Of a stretch of 64,000 nt of DNA, positions 45,730-55,529 are shown piece after piece. The stretch is from Streptomyces sp. NA04227. Its GTDB lineage: Bacteria; Actinomycetota; Actinomycetes; Streptomycetales; Streptomycetaceae. The stretch covers positions 124,001-188,000 of the forward strand of contig NZ_CP054918.1 in NCBI RefSeq assembly GCF_013364195.1. The letters are read 5' to 3'. The position numbers and the translations under genes are program-made. The number at the start of each line of letters is the position of its first letter. Position 1 is the first letter of the stretch. Under the pieces are notes generated by a model. It saw nothing but the letters and a program-made list of their open reading frames with translations. It was not told the origin of the DNA and made no database searches.

Positions 45730-46317
45730 TCAGGGGTGGATCTTCCCGCCCTCCGCGAGCATCGCCACGTACTTCTCGATCCGGGCCGCCCGGGTCTCCG
45801 CCTTCTTGGCGTCCTGGATCCGGTACAGCACCGCGTAGCGGTTGCGGCTGTCGAGGGTGCCGAAGAACTCGCGGGCGGCGGGGGCGGCGTCCAGCGCGGC
45901 CTGGAGGTCATCGGGGACAGTCGCCTTGCTCTGGCTGGCGTAGGCCGCCGCCCAGCGGCCGTCCGCCTTGGCCCCGTCGACCTCGGCCAGGCCCGGCGCC
46001 CGCATCCGGCCCTCCTCGATGAGACGGGTGGCCTTGTCCCGGTTCACCTTGGACCACTTGCTGCCGGACCTGCGCGGGGTGAAGCGCTGCAGCCAGTGCT
46101 GCTCGTCCAGCTTCTTCTTCTGCCCGTCGATCCAGCCGTAGCAGAGCGCCGACTCCAGTGCCGTGGCGTAGTCGACGCCCTCCAGCCCGGACTCCTTCTT
46201 GGGGATTCTCAGCCACACCCCTGGGACCCCGGTGTGGTTCTGCGCCAGCCACTCCTCCCAGTCCTGCTGCGCGGCGAAGCCGAGGACCGGGTCCTGTGCA
46301 CTCGATGATCCAGCCAT
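45730..46317 (-). CDS. YdeI/OmpD-associated-family protein
   Basis: This 195-aa protein has the YdeI signature: a central block ESALCYGWIDGQKKKLDEQH then WLQRFTPRRSGSKWSKVNRD, and a C-terminal segment DAKKAETRAARIEKYVAML with Lys/Arg-rich helices. Family members are small soluble proteins of unknown biochemical role in bacteria. It is isolated from the biosynthetic genes on either side. Confidence 0.92.
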   Translation of the reverse strand: MAGSSSAQDPVLGFAAQQDWEEWLAQNHTGVPGVWLRIPKKESGLEGVDYATALESALCYGWIDGQKKKLDEQHWLQRFTPRRSGSKWSKVNRDKATRLIEEGRMRAPGLAEVDGAKADGRWAAAYASQSKATVPDDLQAALDAAPAAREFFGTLDSRNRYAVLYRIQDAKKAETRAARIEKYVAMLAEGGKIHP

Positions 46318-46808
46318 ACGTCGTATACAAGGGCCACCCGGCGGACGCGGTCAACCGGGCGGCGGTGCACCGCCGGTGCCGGCGGTCCCGAACTGGCGGG
46401 GACTGCGCATTCTTGAGCAGATGACGCGGCAGGTCCGACCAAGCGTGTGTTACGCCCTGCCGTGGCCCGGCACTGCACAGAACACCCTGGCCATCACGGC
46501 GACCACTGGCACACCTACACCACATCCCGTTGGACGCAACGGAGTTCAGAGCCGAGCTTTTCCCCTCGCACACCGCGCCCTCGCCGCCGTCGGCCCCCCA
46601 GGGCCACCCACCACGTTCTCGCTCGACAGACGGCCCGCGAGGATCTCCAACGCCACGCCCCGATCGAGCACCGGACGCTGCACGGCGCCGAACGGGTTCA
46701 TCAGCGGCTCGTCGCTGACCCGTGAATCCTCAGACATCAGACATCATCAGACATCAGACATCAGACGTCGGATGGCGATGCGCTAGCCCGGCCCGGTGGT
46801 CGGCACAA
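46318..46808. other. Interval without a recognisable gene
   Basis: About 490 bp with short frames on both strands. One minus-strand frame of 63 codons (46546-46737, MSEDSRVSDEPLMNPFGAVQ) has a plausible N-terminus but no family match and no ribosome site. A short tandem repeat occupies 46730-46768. Confidence 0.4.
46730..46768. repeat. TCAGACA heptanucleotide tandem repeat
   Basis: Five to six units of TCAGACA, with one 3-base interruption, lie in non-coding DNA. It is a simple low-GC repeat that stands out in this GC-rich window. No function is apparent. Confidence 0.75.
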
Positions 46809-46850
46809 CGGCGCAGCCCGCCCGTCCATGAGGACGAGCGGGCTGCGCCG
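46809..46850. terminator. Hairpin terminator after the LAL regulator gene
   Basis: A perfect 13-bp stem (arms 46809-46821 and 46838-46850) with a 16-base loop lies about 65 bases downstream of the minus-strand LAL stop codon. High GC and position suggest a transcription terminator. Confidence 0.7.
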
Positions 46851-46914
46851 GCGCTGATTTCCGCGGGTGCGGCTGGGCCGTGATACCGATTCCCGGTAGG
46901 CCCAACCGCCTTTG

Positions 46915-49653
46915 TCAGGCGCTGTGTTCGAGGGTTTCGAAGTGGAGGTCCATCGGCAGTTCCTGGCGCCGGGTGATGCCGAGCTTGCGGTAGACACGCG
47001 TCAGGTGCTGCTCGACGGTGCTCACAGTGATGTAGAGCTTGGCCGAGATCTCCCGGTTGGTGTAGCCGTAGGCGGCGAGGGAGACCACCCGCTTCTCGGA
47101 CTCGCTGAGCTGGTCGGTGTCGGTGGCGACGGCGGTCTCGGTGCGCTCCTTGCTGGGGGTGTTGGTCTTGCGCTCGCCACCGCTCTGGCCGGGCAGGATC
47201 TGCTCGGCCAGCGGCACCGCGCCGCACTGCGCGGCCAGGTGCCAGGCCCGGCGGGTCACCATCTGGGCCCGGCTGCCCTCGCCCAGCATCTGCAGGGTGC
47301 GCCCCAAGTCGGCCAGCGCACGGGCGAGTTCGTAGCGGTCGCCGGAGCGGCGCAGCTCGTCCACGGCCCGGGTCAGCAGCTTCGGCCGCTGCCGCAGTGC
47401 GGTGGTGGCCGCCCTCAGCCGAAGCGACACCCCGCGCAGGCGCGGGCTGCGGGCGTCCGGCGAGGCGAGCTGTTCGAGGACGAAGCGTTCGGCCTGACGG
47501 TGCTCCCCGAGCGCGAGCAGCGCCTCGGCCGCGTCGGTACGCCACGGCAGTTGCTGGGGACGGTCGAGACCCCAGCGGCGGGCCAGCCGGCCGGCGTCCA
47601 GAAACTCGCCGAGCGCGGCCTTGTGGCGGTGGGTGGCCAGGTAGTAATGGCCGCGTGCGCGAAGGAAGTTGAGCGAGTAGACGTTGGTGAACAGCTCCTC
47701 GGGGACGGTCATCTGGAGCTGGCGCGCCACGGCGTCGTAGCGGCCCATGGCCGTCTGGGCGAGGACCCGGGTGGCGGCCGGTCCGAAGAGGAAGAGGCCG
47801 CCGCGGTCGGCCACGGCGTCCATCGCCGCCGTGGCCTGCTGCTCCGCACCGGCGAGGTCGCCGAGCCGCAGTTGCGCCTCGGCCTGGAGGTGTCCGAAGA
47901 CGGCGTTCCAGCCGGGGGCCTGGCTCGCCTCGGGGCGCAGGGTCCGGCACCAGGTCACGGCGCGGTCGGGGTGGTCGGTGTGCACCAGGGTCCGTACCGC
48001 CTGCACCATCGGGTCGAAGGTGCTGTGCGCCAGCGGGGTGCCCTCCAGGAGCCGGACGATCGCCTCCTCGTCGGCCTCCGTGCCGGGGTGGGTCCACAGC
48101 GAGGCGGAGGACCGCAGTTCGGGCGAGACCGTACGGGCCGCCTCGGCGGGCTGCTCCCCGGCGGGCTCCTCCGCGCCGCCGGGCTGCGGGGCGGTCCGGT
48201 CCTCGGCGGGCGGCAGCGCGAACAGTTCCCGCAGCGGGTCCTCGCGGGTGCTGCGCACCGAGCCGACGGCGGCCGAGCCGGAGGCACGTGTCACGTACTC
48301 CAGGGCCTCGGCGGCCTCCTCGATACGGCCCTGGGTGACGAGCAGCCGGGCGAGCTGGCCCGCCGCCGCGGCGCCGAGCCTCTCGGCGCGCAGCGCGGCG
48401 AGCGGACCGGCGAGGTACTGCTCGGCGGCGGCCGGGTTCAGCCGCCAGGAGACGGCGGAGAGCCGCAGTCCGAGCTCCCAGTCGCTGCGCTCGTCCTCGC
48501 TTGCCCTGCGCGCCAGTTCGAGACAGGCCACGACATAGCGCGAGTCGTCGTCGGCGACCAGGGACTGGCGCGCGGCCTCGTGCAGCGCGCGCACGGCCCA
48601 CTCCCCCTCGCCCTCACCGGCGGCGAGCAGATGCCCGGCGACCGCGGCAGCGCGGCTGCCGCACTCGTCGAGGATGCGGGCGGCCCTGCCGTGCAGTGCG
48701 CGGCATTCCGTGGCCGTCAGGTCGTCGAGTACGGCGGCCACGGCCGCGGGATGGCTGAAGCGTCCGTCGCGGGTGAGTCCGGCGCTCCGCAGTGCGGCGA
48801 GACCGTGCCGGGTGGCGCTGGAGGTGGTGCCCGCGAGCCGGGCCACCAGTTCCTCGGTGGCGTCCTCGCCGAGCACCGCGACGGCGGAGGCGAGGGTACG
48901 TGCGTCGGGGCCGCTGCGGTGCAGACAGGTGAGCAGCGCCTTGGTGAACGGGCCGCCGGGCTCCGGGGACGGCCAGTCGTCGTCCTCGTACGTCGGGAGC
49001 GGCTGTTCGGCGAGCAGTGCGCGCAGCAGCAGCGGGTTGCCGCCGCTGAGTGCGTGCAGGCGCTCGGCGGGACCGGCGGGCACCGGGTGTCCGGCGTGTT
49101 CCCGCAGCAGCGCGGCGGTGCCCTGCGCGCTGAGGTGTTCCACGCGGACCCGGACGAAGCCGGGGTGGCGCAGCAGTTCGGTGCCGAGCACCGGGTTCTC
49201 GGCGCGCTCGTGCAGCGAGTCGGTGAGGACGAGCATGATCCGGGCGCGCCGTACCGCACGGGTCAGGTGCAGAAGGTAGGCGAGCGAGGGTCCGTCGGCC
49301 TGCTGAAGGTCGTCGACGCACAGGACCAGCGGCGTGGTCCGTGCGCTCTCCTTGAGGAGTTCGGTGAACTCCTGGGCGGCCGGTACGTGCCGGTGGTCGG
49401 TGCCCGAGGCCGCGGGCAGTTGGGCGAGCAGGTGCCGTACGAGTCCGTGCGGCCTGGTGTCGTTCTCCGTTCCGGCGCCGCGCAGTACGCGCGCGCCTCG
49501 TTCCTGTGCCAACTCGGCGCCGTATTGCAGAAGTTCCGTCCTTCCGCAGCCGACAGCGCCTTCGAGCAGGACAATTGACGCCGTTCCGGAAAAGCACGAG
49601 TCAAGTGCTTTTTCCATCCGCGCGAATTCCACAGCACGGTCCAAAAGTGTCAC
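46915..49653 (-). CDS. Large LuxR-family (LAL) cluster-situated activator
   Basis: This is a 912-aa protein. The N-terminal ATPase region has a degenerate Walker A, LLEGAVGCGRTELL, with Arg in place of Lys, and a Walker B-like TTPLVLCVDDLQQADGPS. A long helical-repeat middle part follows. The C-terminal LuxR HTH (about 845-900) contains LSESEKRVVSLAAYGYTNRE then STVEQHLTRVYRKLG. LAL regulators of this size activate macrolide and polyether clusters. The GTG at 49653 is supported by GGGGGAGG 6 bases upstream; a GTG at 49692 is possible but less likely. It is the best candidate to bind the ACCCCT-type repeat arrays. Confidence 0.92.
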   Translation of the reverse strand: MTLLDRAVEFARMEKALDSCFSGTASIVLLEGAVGCGRTELLQYGAELAQERGARVLRGAGTENDTRPHGLVRHLLAQLPAASGTDHRHVPAAQEFTELLKESARTTPLVLCVDDLQQADGPSLAYLLHLTRAVRRARIMLVLTDSLHERAENPVLGTELLRHPGFVRVRVEHLSAQGTAALLREHAGHPVPAGPAERLHALSGGNPLLLRALLAEQPLPTYEDDDWPSPEPGGPFTKALLTCLHRSGPDARTLASAVAVLGEDATEELVARLAGTTSSATRHGLAALRSAGLTRDGRFSHPAAVAAVLDDLTATECRALHGRAARILDECGSRAAAVAGHLLAAGEGEGEWAVRALHEAARQSLVADDDSRYVVACLELARRASEDERSDWELGLRLSAVSWRLNPAAAEQYLAGPLAALRAERLGAAAAGQLARLLVTQGRIEEAAEALEYVTRASGSAAVGSVRSTREDPLRELFALPPAEDRTAPQPGGAEEPAGEQPAEAARTVSPELRSSASLWTHPGTEADEEAIVRLLEGTPLAHSTFDPMVQAVRTLVHTDHPDRAVTWCRTLRPEASQAPGWNAVFGHLQAEAQLRLGDLAGAEQQATAAMDAVADRGGLFLFGPAATRVLAQTAMGRYDAVARQLQMTVPEELFTNVYSLNFLRARGHYYLATHRHKAALGEFLDAGRLARRWGLDRPQQLPWRTDAAEALLALGEHRQAERFVLEQLASPDARSPRLRGVSLRLRAATTALRQRPKLLTRAVDELRRSGDRYELARALADLGRTLQMLGEGSRAQMVTRRAWHLAAQCGAVPLAEQILPGQSGGERKTNTPSKERTETAVATDTDQLSESEKRVVSLAAYGYTNREISAKLYITVSTVEQHLTRVYRKLGITRRQELPMDLHFETLEHSA

Positions 49654-50119
49654 GAGCCGCCTCCCCCGTAATACAAATGTGGTTTCGTCCACGTCAGCAG
49701 CGCTCTCATCCTACGAACCGGCGAAGCTGCAGGAAGTGGCCACTAGTTGCGGGTCATGTTCTGACGTCGGCTGCACAGATTTTGCACAATCCGTCCGGAC
49801 GGCCGGTTCGTTCGGAATCCGATGGACTCGGCAGCCTGCCAATCCAGCCTTTGATGGCCGAAAGAGCCGGTAGCCCGCACCGACTTTCCAGGTCGGGGAG
49901 CCGCCCGCATATGACACCGGAAGCGGCCTGGCGTGAAAGTTCGCGTGAGCGAGCACTCACTCACGGGGCGCCGCCGCCCACCGCCCTCGGCATGGTCCCG
50001 GCAAGCGGCCGCTTACGCGTGACGCTTCCCACATGTCTTCCCTGACAGACTCCTGACATCCCTCTGACCTCGGGGCGGTTTCGCGGACGCCCGGCGGACG
50101 GCAGAAGCCGTCGGGCACG
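49654..50119. other. Upstream region of the LAL gene
   Basis: This interval holds the LAL promoter and no recognisable gene. Notable elements at 49772-49802 are listed separately. Short minus-strand frames here have no family motif. Confidence 0.45.
49772..49802. promoter_or_regulatory. Direct repeat and palindrome upstream of the LAL gene
   Basis: TGCACA occurs twice with 11-bp spacing (49772, 49783), followed by the perfect palindrome CCGTCCGGACGG (49791-49802). The 11-bp period fits SARP- or OmpR-type recognition, so the SARP encoded at 33.2 kb might control the LAL gene. The site is about 120-150 bases upstream of its start. Confidence 0.3.
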
Positions 50120-50172
50120 CCAACGGGGCCGCCCCGCCGGAGACTTGTGCTCCGGCGGGGCGGCCCCGTTGG
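50120..50172. terminator. Strong hairpin terminator downstream of the flavin epoxidase gene
   Basis: A perfect 23-bp inverted repeat (arms 50120-50142 and 50150-50172) with a 7-base loop lies 24 bases past the minus-strand epoxidase stop. It is the strongest hairpin noticed in the window. Confidence 0.85.
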
Positions 50173-50196
50173 CTGCCAGTGGCTGCGGCTGTCGGT

Positions 50197-51618
50197 TCAG
50201 GCCGTGGTCAGCGTGCCCGTCCCGGCGCCGTCGAGTGCGGCGCGCTCGGCGTCGGTGAACGGCGGCCCGGCGAGGTCCACGTGCTTCTTGCCCTTGCGCA
50301 GCGCCGCCACCAGGTGCGGCGACTCCAGGCTGCCGACCGGCGCGGCGAGCGCGGTGACCTGCATGGCCGCGGCGCTGACCACCGGGTCGTGCAGCGCGGC
50401 GGTGCCGAGCAGGTCGGCGAACTGCTGCTCCTGGTCGCCGCGCGGGGTGATCCGCGGGTCCTGCGCGGTGACCTTCGTACCGGGGTAGCAGATGTCCTGG
50501 GTGGTGGCGAGCAGCCACGGGTCGTCCACGACCTTGGCCACCTTCTGCAGCACGGTGCGCGCGGTGGCGGCGGTCAGCCCGTTGCGGCCGAGCTCGGCGT
50601 CGAGGGCCTTGGCGCTGAGCGCGGAGCAGCTCATGCCGTGTCCGTAGACCGGGTTGAAGGCCGCGAAGGCGTCCCCGAGGACCAGCAGGCCGGCGGGCCA
50701 GTCGGCGACCCGGTCGTAGTAGAGCCGCCGGTTGACGGTGGAACGCGAGCCCTTGACCGGGCCGAGCGGCTCGGCCCGCTCCAGGAGTTCGGCGAGCACG
50801 GGGTGGCGCAGGCCGCGGGCGAAGTCGAGGAAGGAGTCGTCGTCCGTCGGCGGCTCGCCGCCCCGGGTGCCCGCCAGGGTGACCAGCCAGCGGCCGTCCT
50901 CGATCGGCACCAGCGCGCCGTTCTGACCCGGCTTGCCGAGCCCGGGCGCGGCCGCGACGTTGACCATCGGGAACTTGTCGGCAACCCCGGCCGGGGCCTT
51001 GAACACCCTGGTGGCATAAGCGATTCCGGAGTCGACGAGGTCCTCCTCGACCTCGCCGAGGCCCAGTTCGGGCAGCCAGCGGCGCATCGCGGAGGCGCGC
51101 CCGCCCGCGTCGACGACCAGGTCGGCGGTCAACTCCGTGCTCTGCCCGTCCTTGTCGCGCAGCCGCACACCCCTCACGCGCTCCGCGCTGCCGGTGAGCC
51201 CCAGGACGTCGGTCTCCTGGAGCACGGTGATCCGCTCGTCGGCCAGGGCCTGGCGACGGACCACCCAGTCGAGCAGGGCACGGCTGCAGGTGACCATGAA
51301 CTGGCTGCCCGAGAAGCGGTTCTGCCAGCCGTGCGGGGTCAGCCACACGATGTCCCGCGGCAGGTAGAGGCGGTGCGCGCCCTCGGCGATCAACTGCTTG
51401 ACGGTGCCCGGGAGTACGGCGTCGATCGCACGGGCACCGCCCGACCACAGAAGGTGTGCGTGGCGGGCCTGCGGGACGCCCTTGCGCAGTTCGGGTCCCT
51501 CGGGCAGCACGTCGCGTTCGACGACGGTGACCCGGTCCAGGTGCCGTGCCAGGACGGCGGATGTCAGCATTCCGGTCAGGCCGCCGCCGAGAACGACGGC
51601 GTGCGTTTCTCCGGTCAT
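50197..51618 (-). CDS. FAD-dependent epoxidase, MonCI/Lsd18-like
   Basis: This 473-aa flavoprotein has an N-terminal dinucleotide-binding motif AVVLGGGLTGMLTSAVLARH, a middle DLVVDAGGRASAMRRWL and the second FAD motif GLLVLGDAFAAFNPVYGHGM. The segments KGVPQARHAHLLWSGGARAI and LYLPRDIVWLTPHGWQ resemble the flavin epoxidases of polyether pathways, which epoxidise several double bonds of a linear polyene. It diverges from two NTF2-fold proteins that resemble the matching epoxide hydrolases. A general FAD monooxygenase is the fallback. The ATG at 51618 has GGAAGGG further upstream. Confidence 0.82.
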   Translation of the reverse strand: MTGETHAVVLGGGLTGMLTSAVLARHLDRVTVVERDVLPEGPELRKGVPQARHAHLLWSGGARAIDAVLPGTVKQLIAEGAHRLYLPRDIVWLTPHGWQNRFSGSQFMVTCSRALLDWVVRRQALADERITVLQETDVLGLTGSAERVRGVRLRDKDGQSTELTADLVVDAGGRASAMRRWLPELGLGEVEEDLVDSGIAYATRVFKAPAGVADKFPMVNVAAAPGLGKPGQNGALVPIEDGRWLVTLAGTRGGEPPTDDDSFLDFARGLRHPVLAELLERAEPLGPVKGSRSTVNRRLYYDRVADWPAGLLVLGDAFAAFNPVYGHGMSCSALSAKALDAELGRNGLTAATARTVLQKVAKVVDDPWLLATTQDICYPGTKVTAQDPRITPRGDQEQQFADLLGTAALHDPVVSAAAMQVTALAAPVGSLESPHLVAALRKGKKHVDLAGPPFTDAERAALDGAGTGTLTTA

Positions 51619-51719
51619 GAGTGGGTCGACCCTTCCGTCAGTCGCTGTACACGGGGAATTTCTCCCGGACGTCACGTGCGGCAATTCCGATCCCGGCGAC
51701 GCTAGCACCGGCTCCGAGT

Positions 51720-51745
51720 ACCCCTGAACCCCTAACCACCCCTAA
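51720..51745. promoter_or_regulatory. ACCCCT(A/G)A repeat array between epoxidase and NTF2-fold genes
   Basis: ACCCCTGA (51720), ACCCCTAA (51728) and ACCCCTAA (51738) occur as a tight array in the divergent promoter region. The same element is found upstream of the thioesterase and between the ABC and P450 genes. Confidence 0.45.
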
Positions 51746-51821
51746 GAAATAGCAGGCCACTTGGCGCTCACAGGGCCCGTTGCCACGATGTCCGTACGCC
51801 TGCCGGAAGGGGAGAAAATTC

Positions 51822-52283
51822 ATGCTGGAAGAGGCGGCACTCAAGGAGCTGATCCTCGAACACACCAGGCGCGTCAACGCCAAGGACGTCGAAGGACTCC
51901 TCGCGCTGTACTCGCCGAAGGTGCGCTTCGAGGACCCGGTGGGCGCCGGGGCGCAGCAGGGGCACGCGGCGCTGCGCGCCCATGCGACCGGCGCTGTGAC
52001 CAGCAACGCCGTGGAGCTGGCGGGCACTCCGGTGGCCGCACAGGACGGGGCGCACGCCGCGGTTCCGGTCGTCGCGACCATGGACTACCTGCCGCTGGGG
52101 CCCGTACTGACCCGGCACGGGGTGCTGCCCGCACCGGCCGATCCGACGGGTCAGCGGATGCAGTTCAATTTCCTGATGGTGATCCGTGCGGGCGCGGACG
52201 GACTTATCGAGGAGATGCGGGCCTACTGGGGTGCCAGTGACGTCGCACTCGTCGACGCGGCACAAGGAGGAAAGAATGCTTGA
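51822..52283 (+). CDS. NTF2-fold protein, MonB/Lsd19-like epoxide hydrolase/cyclase (A)
   Basis: This is a 153-aa SnoaL/NTF2-fold protein. HTRRVNAKDVEGLLALYSPK, VRFEDPVGAGAQQGHAALRA, MDYLPLGPVLTRHG and the C-terminal GADGLIEEMRAYWGASDVAL closely resemble polyether epoxide hydrolases, which open epoxides to form cyclic ethers. AAGGGGAG precedes the ATG at 51822. It overlaps the next gene by 8 bases, and the pair is divergent from the epoxidase, echoing the BI/BII pair plus CI layout of monensin-type clusters. A ketosteroid-isomerase-like role is the alternative. Confidence 0.8.
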   Translation: MLEEAALKELILEHTRRVNAKDVEGLLALYSPKVRFEDPVGAGAQQGHAALRAHATGAVTSNAVELAGTPVAAQDGAHAAVPVVATMDYLPLGPVLTRHGVLPAPADPTGQRMQFNFLMVIRAGADGLIEEMRAYWGASDVALVDAAQGGKNA

Positions 52284-52725
52284 CGAGGCGAAGCGCAAAG
52301 AGCTTGCCCTCGAACACTGCAAGCGCATGACGAGCGGTAACGTCGACTGGATGCTCGGGCTCTACACAAAGGACGTCCGGTTCGAGGACCCAGTCGGTTC
52401 CGTACCGATGATCGGGCACGACCAATTGCGTCCGCATTTCCAGCGGGCCGCCGAGGCGAAGACCGTCGATGTGGCGGGAGTTCCGGTGGCGGCACAGGAC
52501 GGACTGCATGTCGCGATTCCCGTGGCCGTCTACATGAATTACCTTCCGCTCGGTCCCACACTGACCAAGCACGGCTATCTAGACAAGCCCGCCAACCCGT
52601 TCCAGAAGCGCATCAAGTTCGACCTCACCAGCATTTTCCGTACCGGTTCGCACGGCCTGATCGAAGCCGTGTGGGTCTATTGGGGCAAGTCCGATCTGTC
52701 ACTCCTGGACCCCGGCGAGGAATGA
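52276..52725 (+). CDS. NTF2-fold protein, MonB/Lsd19-like epoxide hydrolase/cyclase (B)
   Basis: This 149-aa paralogue of the upstream gene has HCKRMTSGNVDWMLGLYTKD, VRFEDPVGSVPMIGHDQLRP, MNYLPLGPTLTKHGYLDKPA and a terminal GLIEAVWVYWGKSDLSLLD. AAGGAGGAAAGA supports the ATG at 52276, which overlaps the previous stop. Two such proteins often act together, one per ring type, in polyether biosynthesis. Asp and Glu residues in the predicted pocket (the FEDP motif) are conserved in both copies. Confidence 0.8.
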   Translation: MLDEAKRKELALEHCKRMTSGNVDWMLGLYTKDVRFEDPVGSVPMIGHDQLRPHFQRAAEAKTVDVAGVPVAAQDGLHVAIPVAVYMNYLPLGPTLTKHGYLDKPANPFQKRIKFDLTSIFRTGSHGLIEAVWVYWGKSDLSLLDPGEE

Positions 52726-52748
52726 GTCGTTCAGGTTACGTCCACACC

Positions 52749-52792
52749 AACGGGCCGCCCGCTCCTGTGAATTCAGGTGCGGGCGGCCCGTT
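52749..52792. terminator. Bidirectional hairpin terminator
   Basis: A perfect 14-bp stem (52749-52762 and 52779-52792) lies between the convergent NTF2-fold and ABC permease genes. It can terminate either strand. Confidence 0.8.
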
Positions 52793-52857
52793 CGGTATGT
52801 GCGCCGTCCGGTCCGGATTATCGAAACGGCCGGTCCGGACAGTGCCTCAGCCGGACC

Positions 52858-54489
52858 TCACGGTGCCAGGTCGCGCTTGCCGAAGAGCGCCGTACCCGCC
52901 GCCGTGAAGAGGGCGGCCACCGCGACGAGCGCGAGGAACGGCAGCGGCTCGGCGTCCGCGGCGGGCAGGGCGGGAAGGTGGGTGAACGGCGAGATGTCCC
53001 GGATCGCCTGCGGCAGATCGAGGAGGCCGCCGAGCTGGCCGACCACCAGGCACAGCGCGAGCCCGCCCCAGGCGGCACCCGAGGTGAGGTTCGGCAGGGC
53101 GCCGAAGACCACGACCACGAATCCGGCGAGCACCATCGCCGCGGGGGCCTGGGCGAGCGCGGCGCCCGTCAGGTCACCGAGCCCCTGGGCCAGGTCGTCG
53201 GAGGCGAGACCGTAGGTGAGGCCGGCCGCCACTCCCGAGACCAGGAGCAGGGCGACAACACCGAGTACGGACACCACGACATGGCCCGCGACCCAGCGGG
53301 CGCGGCTGACCGAGGTCGCCAGTACGGCCTCCAGGCGTCCCGAGGTCTCCTCGGCGCGCAGCCTGAGCAGCGCCTGCACGGTGAATCCGGCGGCGACCGC
53401 GCCGACCATCACCATCATCGAGGCGAAGAACACGCCCGCGGTGTCGTCCGTTCCGCCACCGCCGATCTTGCCGAGGGTGTCGGTGAGGTCCGCGTTGTCC
53501 TCCAGGGCGTCCGCCGCGGACTTACCGATGGCGCCGATCGTCGCACCGAGGATGGCGATGCCGACCAACCAGCCCAGCAGCGCGCCGCGTTGCAGCCGCC
53601 AGGCCAGGCCGAGCGGGCTGAGCAGGGCCGCGGGTGCCTCGGCCGGGCCGGGGCGGTCGGCGAGGAGTCCGGCGCCGAGGTCGCGCTCGGCCGACAGCCG
53701 CAGCGCCACCGTCATGGTGAGGGCGGCGAAGGCGAGCGGCAGGGCCAGTACCCACCAGCGGTGGTCGCCGTAGGGGTGCACCAGGGTCGCCCAGCCGATC
53801 GGCGACAGCCACGAGGGCCAAGCGCTGGTGACGACGGTGCCGTTCGCGGAGACGTCGCCGAGGGCGTCACCGACGCCGCGGATCAGGAAGGCCGCGCCGA
53901 TGGCCGCTCCGGCAAGGGAGTTGGCGCCGCGCGAGGTGCCCGCGAGCTGGGCGGTGACGGCCGCGACACCGGCGAAGGCGAGACCGACGGAGGCGACTCC
54001 GGCCGCCGCGGCGAGCGATCCGGCGAGCGGCAGTCCGGCCAGCGGCAGGACGATCGCGAGGAAGATAAACAGGCCGATGTTGGCCTGGATGGCGAGCAAC
54101 AGGGCGGCCATCAGGCCCGCCTGGCGGCCCACCGGCGCGGCGCCGATGAGCTCGGCCCGGCCGGTCTCCTCGTTCTGACGGGTGTGCCGCACCACGGCCA
54201 TCGTGCTCATCAGGGCGGCAAGCACACACAGGTACGAGAAGACCTGGGCCATCGAGACGGCGCCCTCGCTGGAGCCGACGGGAGCGCCGCGGGTAAGCAG
54301 CAACGCCGGGTTGTCCGAGAGGAGTTCGACGGCGTCGATGCGCGCCTTCTCGTCCTTGTACGTGCTCTTGACGCTGTTGGCCGCGCTGTAGGCAAGAGCC
54401 GCCGTGCCGTACAGCCACACCGAGAGCTGGATGCGGTCGCGGCGGGTGGCGAGCTTGAGCAGGTGCTTGGTTCCGGTGTACTCGCTCAT
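52858..54489 (-). CDS. ABC transporter permease, tetronasin-resistance (TnrB) type
   Basis: This 543-aa ABC-2-type permease has about 12 membrane segments in two homologous halves. Each contains a family block: [20 protein letters not shown] in the first half and [20 protein letters not shown] in the second. This two-fold layout is typical of permeases annotated as polyketide-antibiotic or tetronasin-resistance exporters. It overlaps the ATPase gene as ATGA. It most likely exports or gives self-resistance to the cluster product. Confidence 0.9.
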   Translation of the reverse strand: MSEYTGTKHLLKLATRRDRIQLSVWLYGTAALAYSAANSVKSTYKDEKARIDAVELLSDNPALLLTRGAPVGSSEGAVSMAQVFSYLCVLAALMSTMAVVRHTRQNEETGRAELIGAAPVGRQAGLMAALLLAIQANIGLFIFLAIVLPLAGLPLAGSLAAAAGVASVGLAFAGVAAVTAQLAGTSRGANSLAGAAIGAAFLIRGVGDALGDVSANGTVVTSAWPSWLSPIGWATLVHPYGDHRWWVLALPLAFAALTMTVALRLSAERDLGAGLLADRPGPAEAPAALLSPLGLAWRLQRGALLGWLVGIAILGATIGAIGKSAADALEDNADLTDTLGKIGGGGTDDTAGVFFASMMVMVGAVAAGFTVQALLRLRAEETSGRLEAVLATSVSRARWVAGHVVVSVLGVVALLLVSGVAAGLTYGLASDDLAQGLGDLTGAALAQAPAAMVLAGFVVVVFGALPNLTSGAAWGGLALCLVVGQLGGLLDLPQAIRDISPFTHLPALPAADAEPLPFLALVAVAALFTAAGTALFGKRDLAP

Positions 54490-55442
54490 CGGGTGGCCGC
54501 TCCCGCCTTCGCCTTGCCGCCCTCGGACTCGGCCCCGTCCGCCTGCGCGGGGACGTCGCCGTAGTGCCGCATGAACAGCTCTTCGAGGGTGGGCGGCGCG
54601 CTGTTCAGCGAGACCACGCCGAAGCCGAGCACCTTCGAAAGCACCGTCTCCAACTGCCCGTTCTCCACGTCGAGGCTCAGGTGGGTGCCCTCGGCCACGA
54701 CGTTGTGGACGCCGGGGACCGACTCGATGCCGGTGGCGGGGCGCTCGGTCTCGACGGTGAGCGAGGTCCGGGTCAGGTGGCGCAGCTCCTGAAGGGTGCC
54801 GGACTCCACGGTGCGGCCGCGGCGCACGATGCTGACGCGGTCGCACAGCGCTTCGACCTCGGCGAGGATGTGGCTGGACAGGAGCACGGTGCGGCCCTGC
54901 TCCTTGACCTCCTTGACGCAGTCCTGGAACACGGCCTCCATCAGCGGGTCGAGGCCGGAGGTGGGCTCGTCCAGGATCAGCAGCTCGGTGTCGCTCGCGA
55001 ACGCCGAAACCAGGGCGACCTTCTGCCGGTTGCCCTTGGAGTAGGCGCGGCACTTCTTGGTCGGGTCGAGCTGGAAGCGCTCGATCAGTTCCTGCTTGCG
55101 GGACTTGTCGATGCCGCCGCGCAGGGTGCCGAACAGGTCGATGGCCTCGCCGCCGCTGAGGTTGCGCCACAGGCTGACATCACCGGGAACGTAGGCGAGC
55201 CGCTGGTGGATCTCGACGGCGTCGGCCCAGGGGTCCTTGCCCAGCAGGGTGGCCTTGCCCGCGGTCGGCTTGAGGAGGCCGAGCAGGGCGCGGATGGTGG
55301 TGGACTTGCCCGCACCGTTGGGGCCGAGGAAGCCGTGGACTTCCCCCGTCCGCACAGTGAGGTCGAGGCCGTCCAGCGCGCGGAACTTGCCGAAGAGCTT
55401 GGTCAGGCCCTCGGCGGTGATTGCGTACTCGGTGGGCGCCAC
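54486..55442 (-). CDS. ABC transporter ATPase (drug-resistance type)
   Basis: This 318-aa ATPase has Walker [21 protein letters not shown], a signature-loop region [17 protein letters not shown] in place of the canonical LSGGQ, and Walker [16 protein letters not shown]. The switch His lies in [14 protein letters not shown]-terminal extension of the DrrA type follows. GTG 55442 begins the conserved N-terminus, with AAGGGG upstream. It pairs with the permease downstream to form an exporter and is divergent from the P450 gene. Confidence 0.94.
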   Translation of the reverse strand: MAPTEYAITAEGLTKLFGKFRALDGLDLTVRTGEVHGFLGPNGAGKSTTIRALLGLLKPTAGKATLLGKDPWADAVEIHQRLAYVPGDVSLWRNLSGGEAIDLFGTLRGGIDKSRKQELIERFQLDPTKKCRAYSKGNRQKVALVSAFASDTELLILDEPTSGLDPLMEAVFQDCVKEVKEQGRTVLLSSHILAEVEALCDRVSIVRRGRTVESGTLQELRHLTRTSLTVETERPATGIESVPGVHNVVAEGTHLSLDVENGQLETVLSKVLGFGVVSLNSAPPTLEELFMRHYGDVPAQADGAESEGGKAKAGAATR

Positions 55443-55529
55443 AGCGCACCCCTTTCACGGTCTGATGTCTCGAGGATCGGGGCCAGGGTGCCGCCTCGGC
55501 AATCGAGCGCCATGCGGAATGAGACAGTC

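Noticed and set aside
52777..54564. A 595-codon plus-strand frame opposite the ABC permease
   Set aside because: Shadow of the membrane protein on the other strand; composed mainly of charged repeats.
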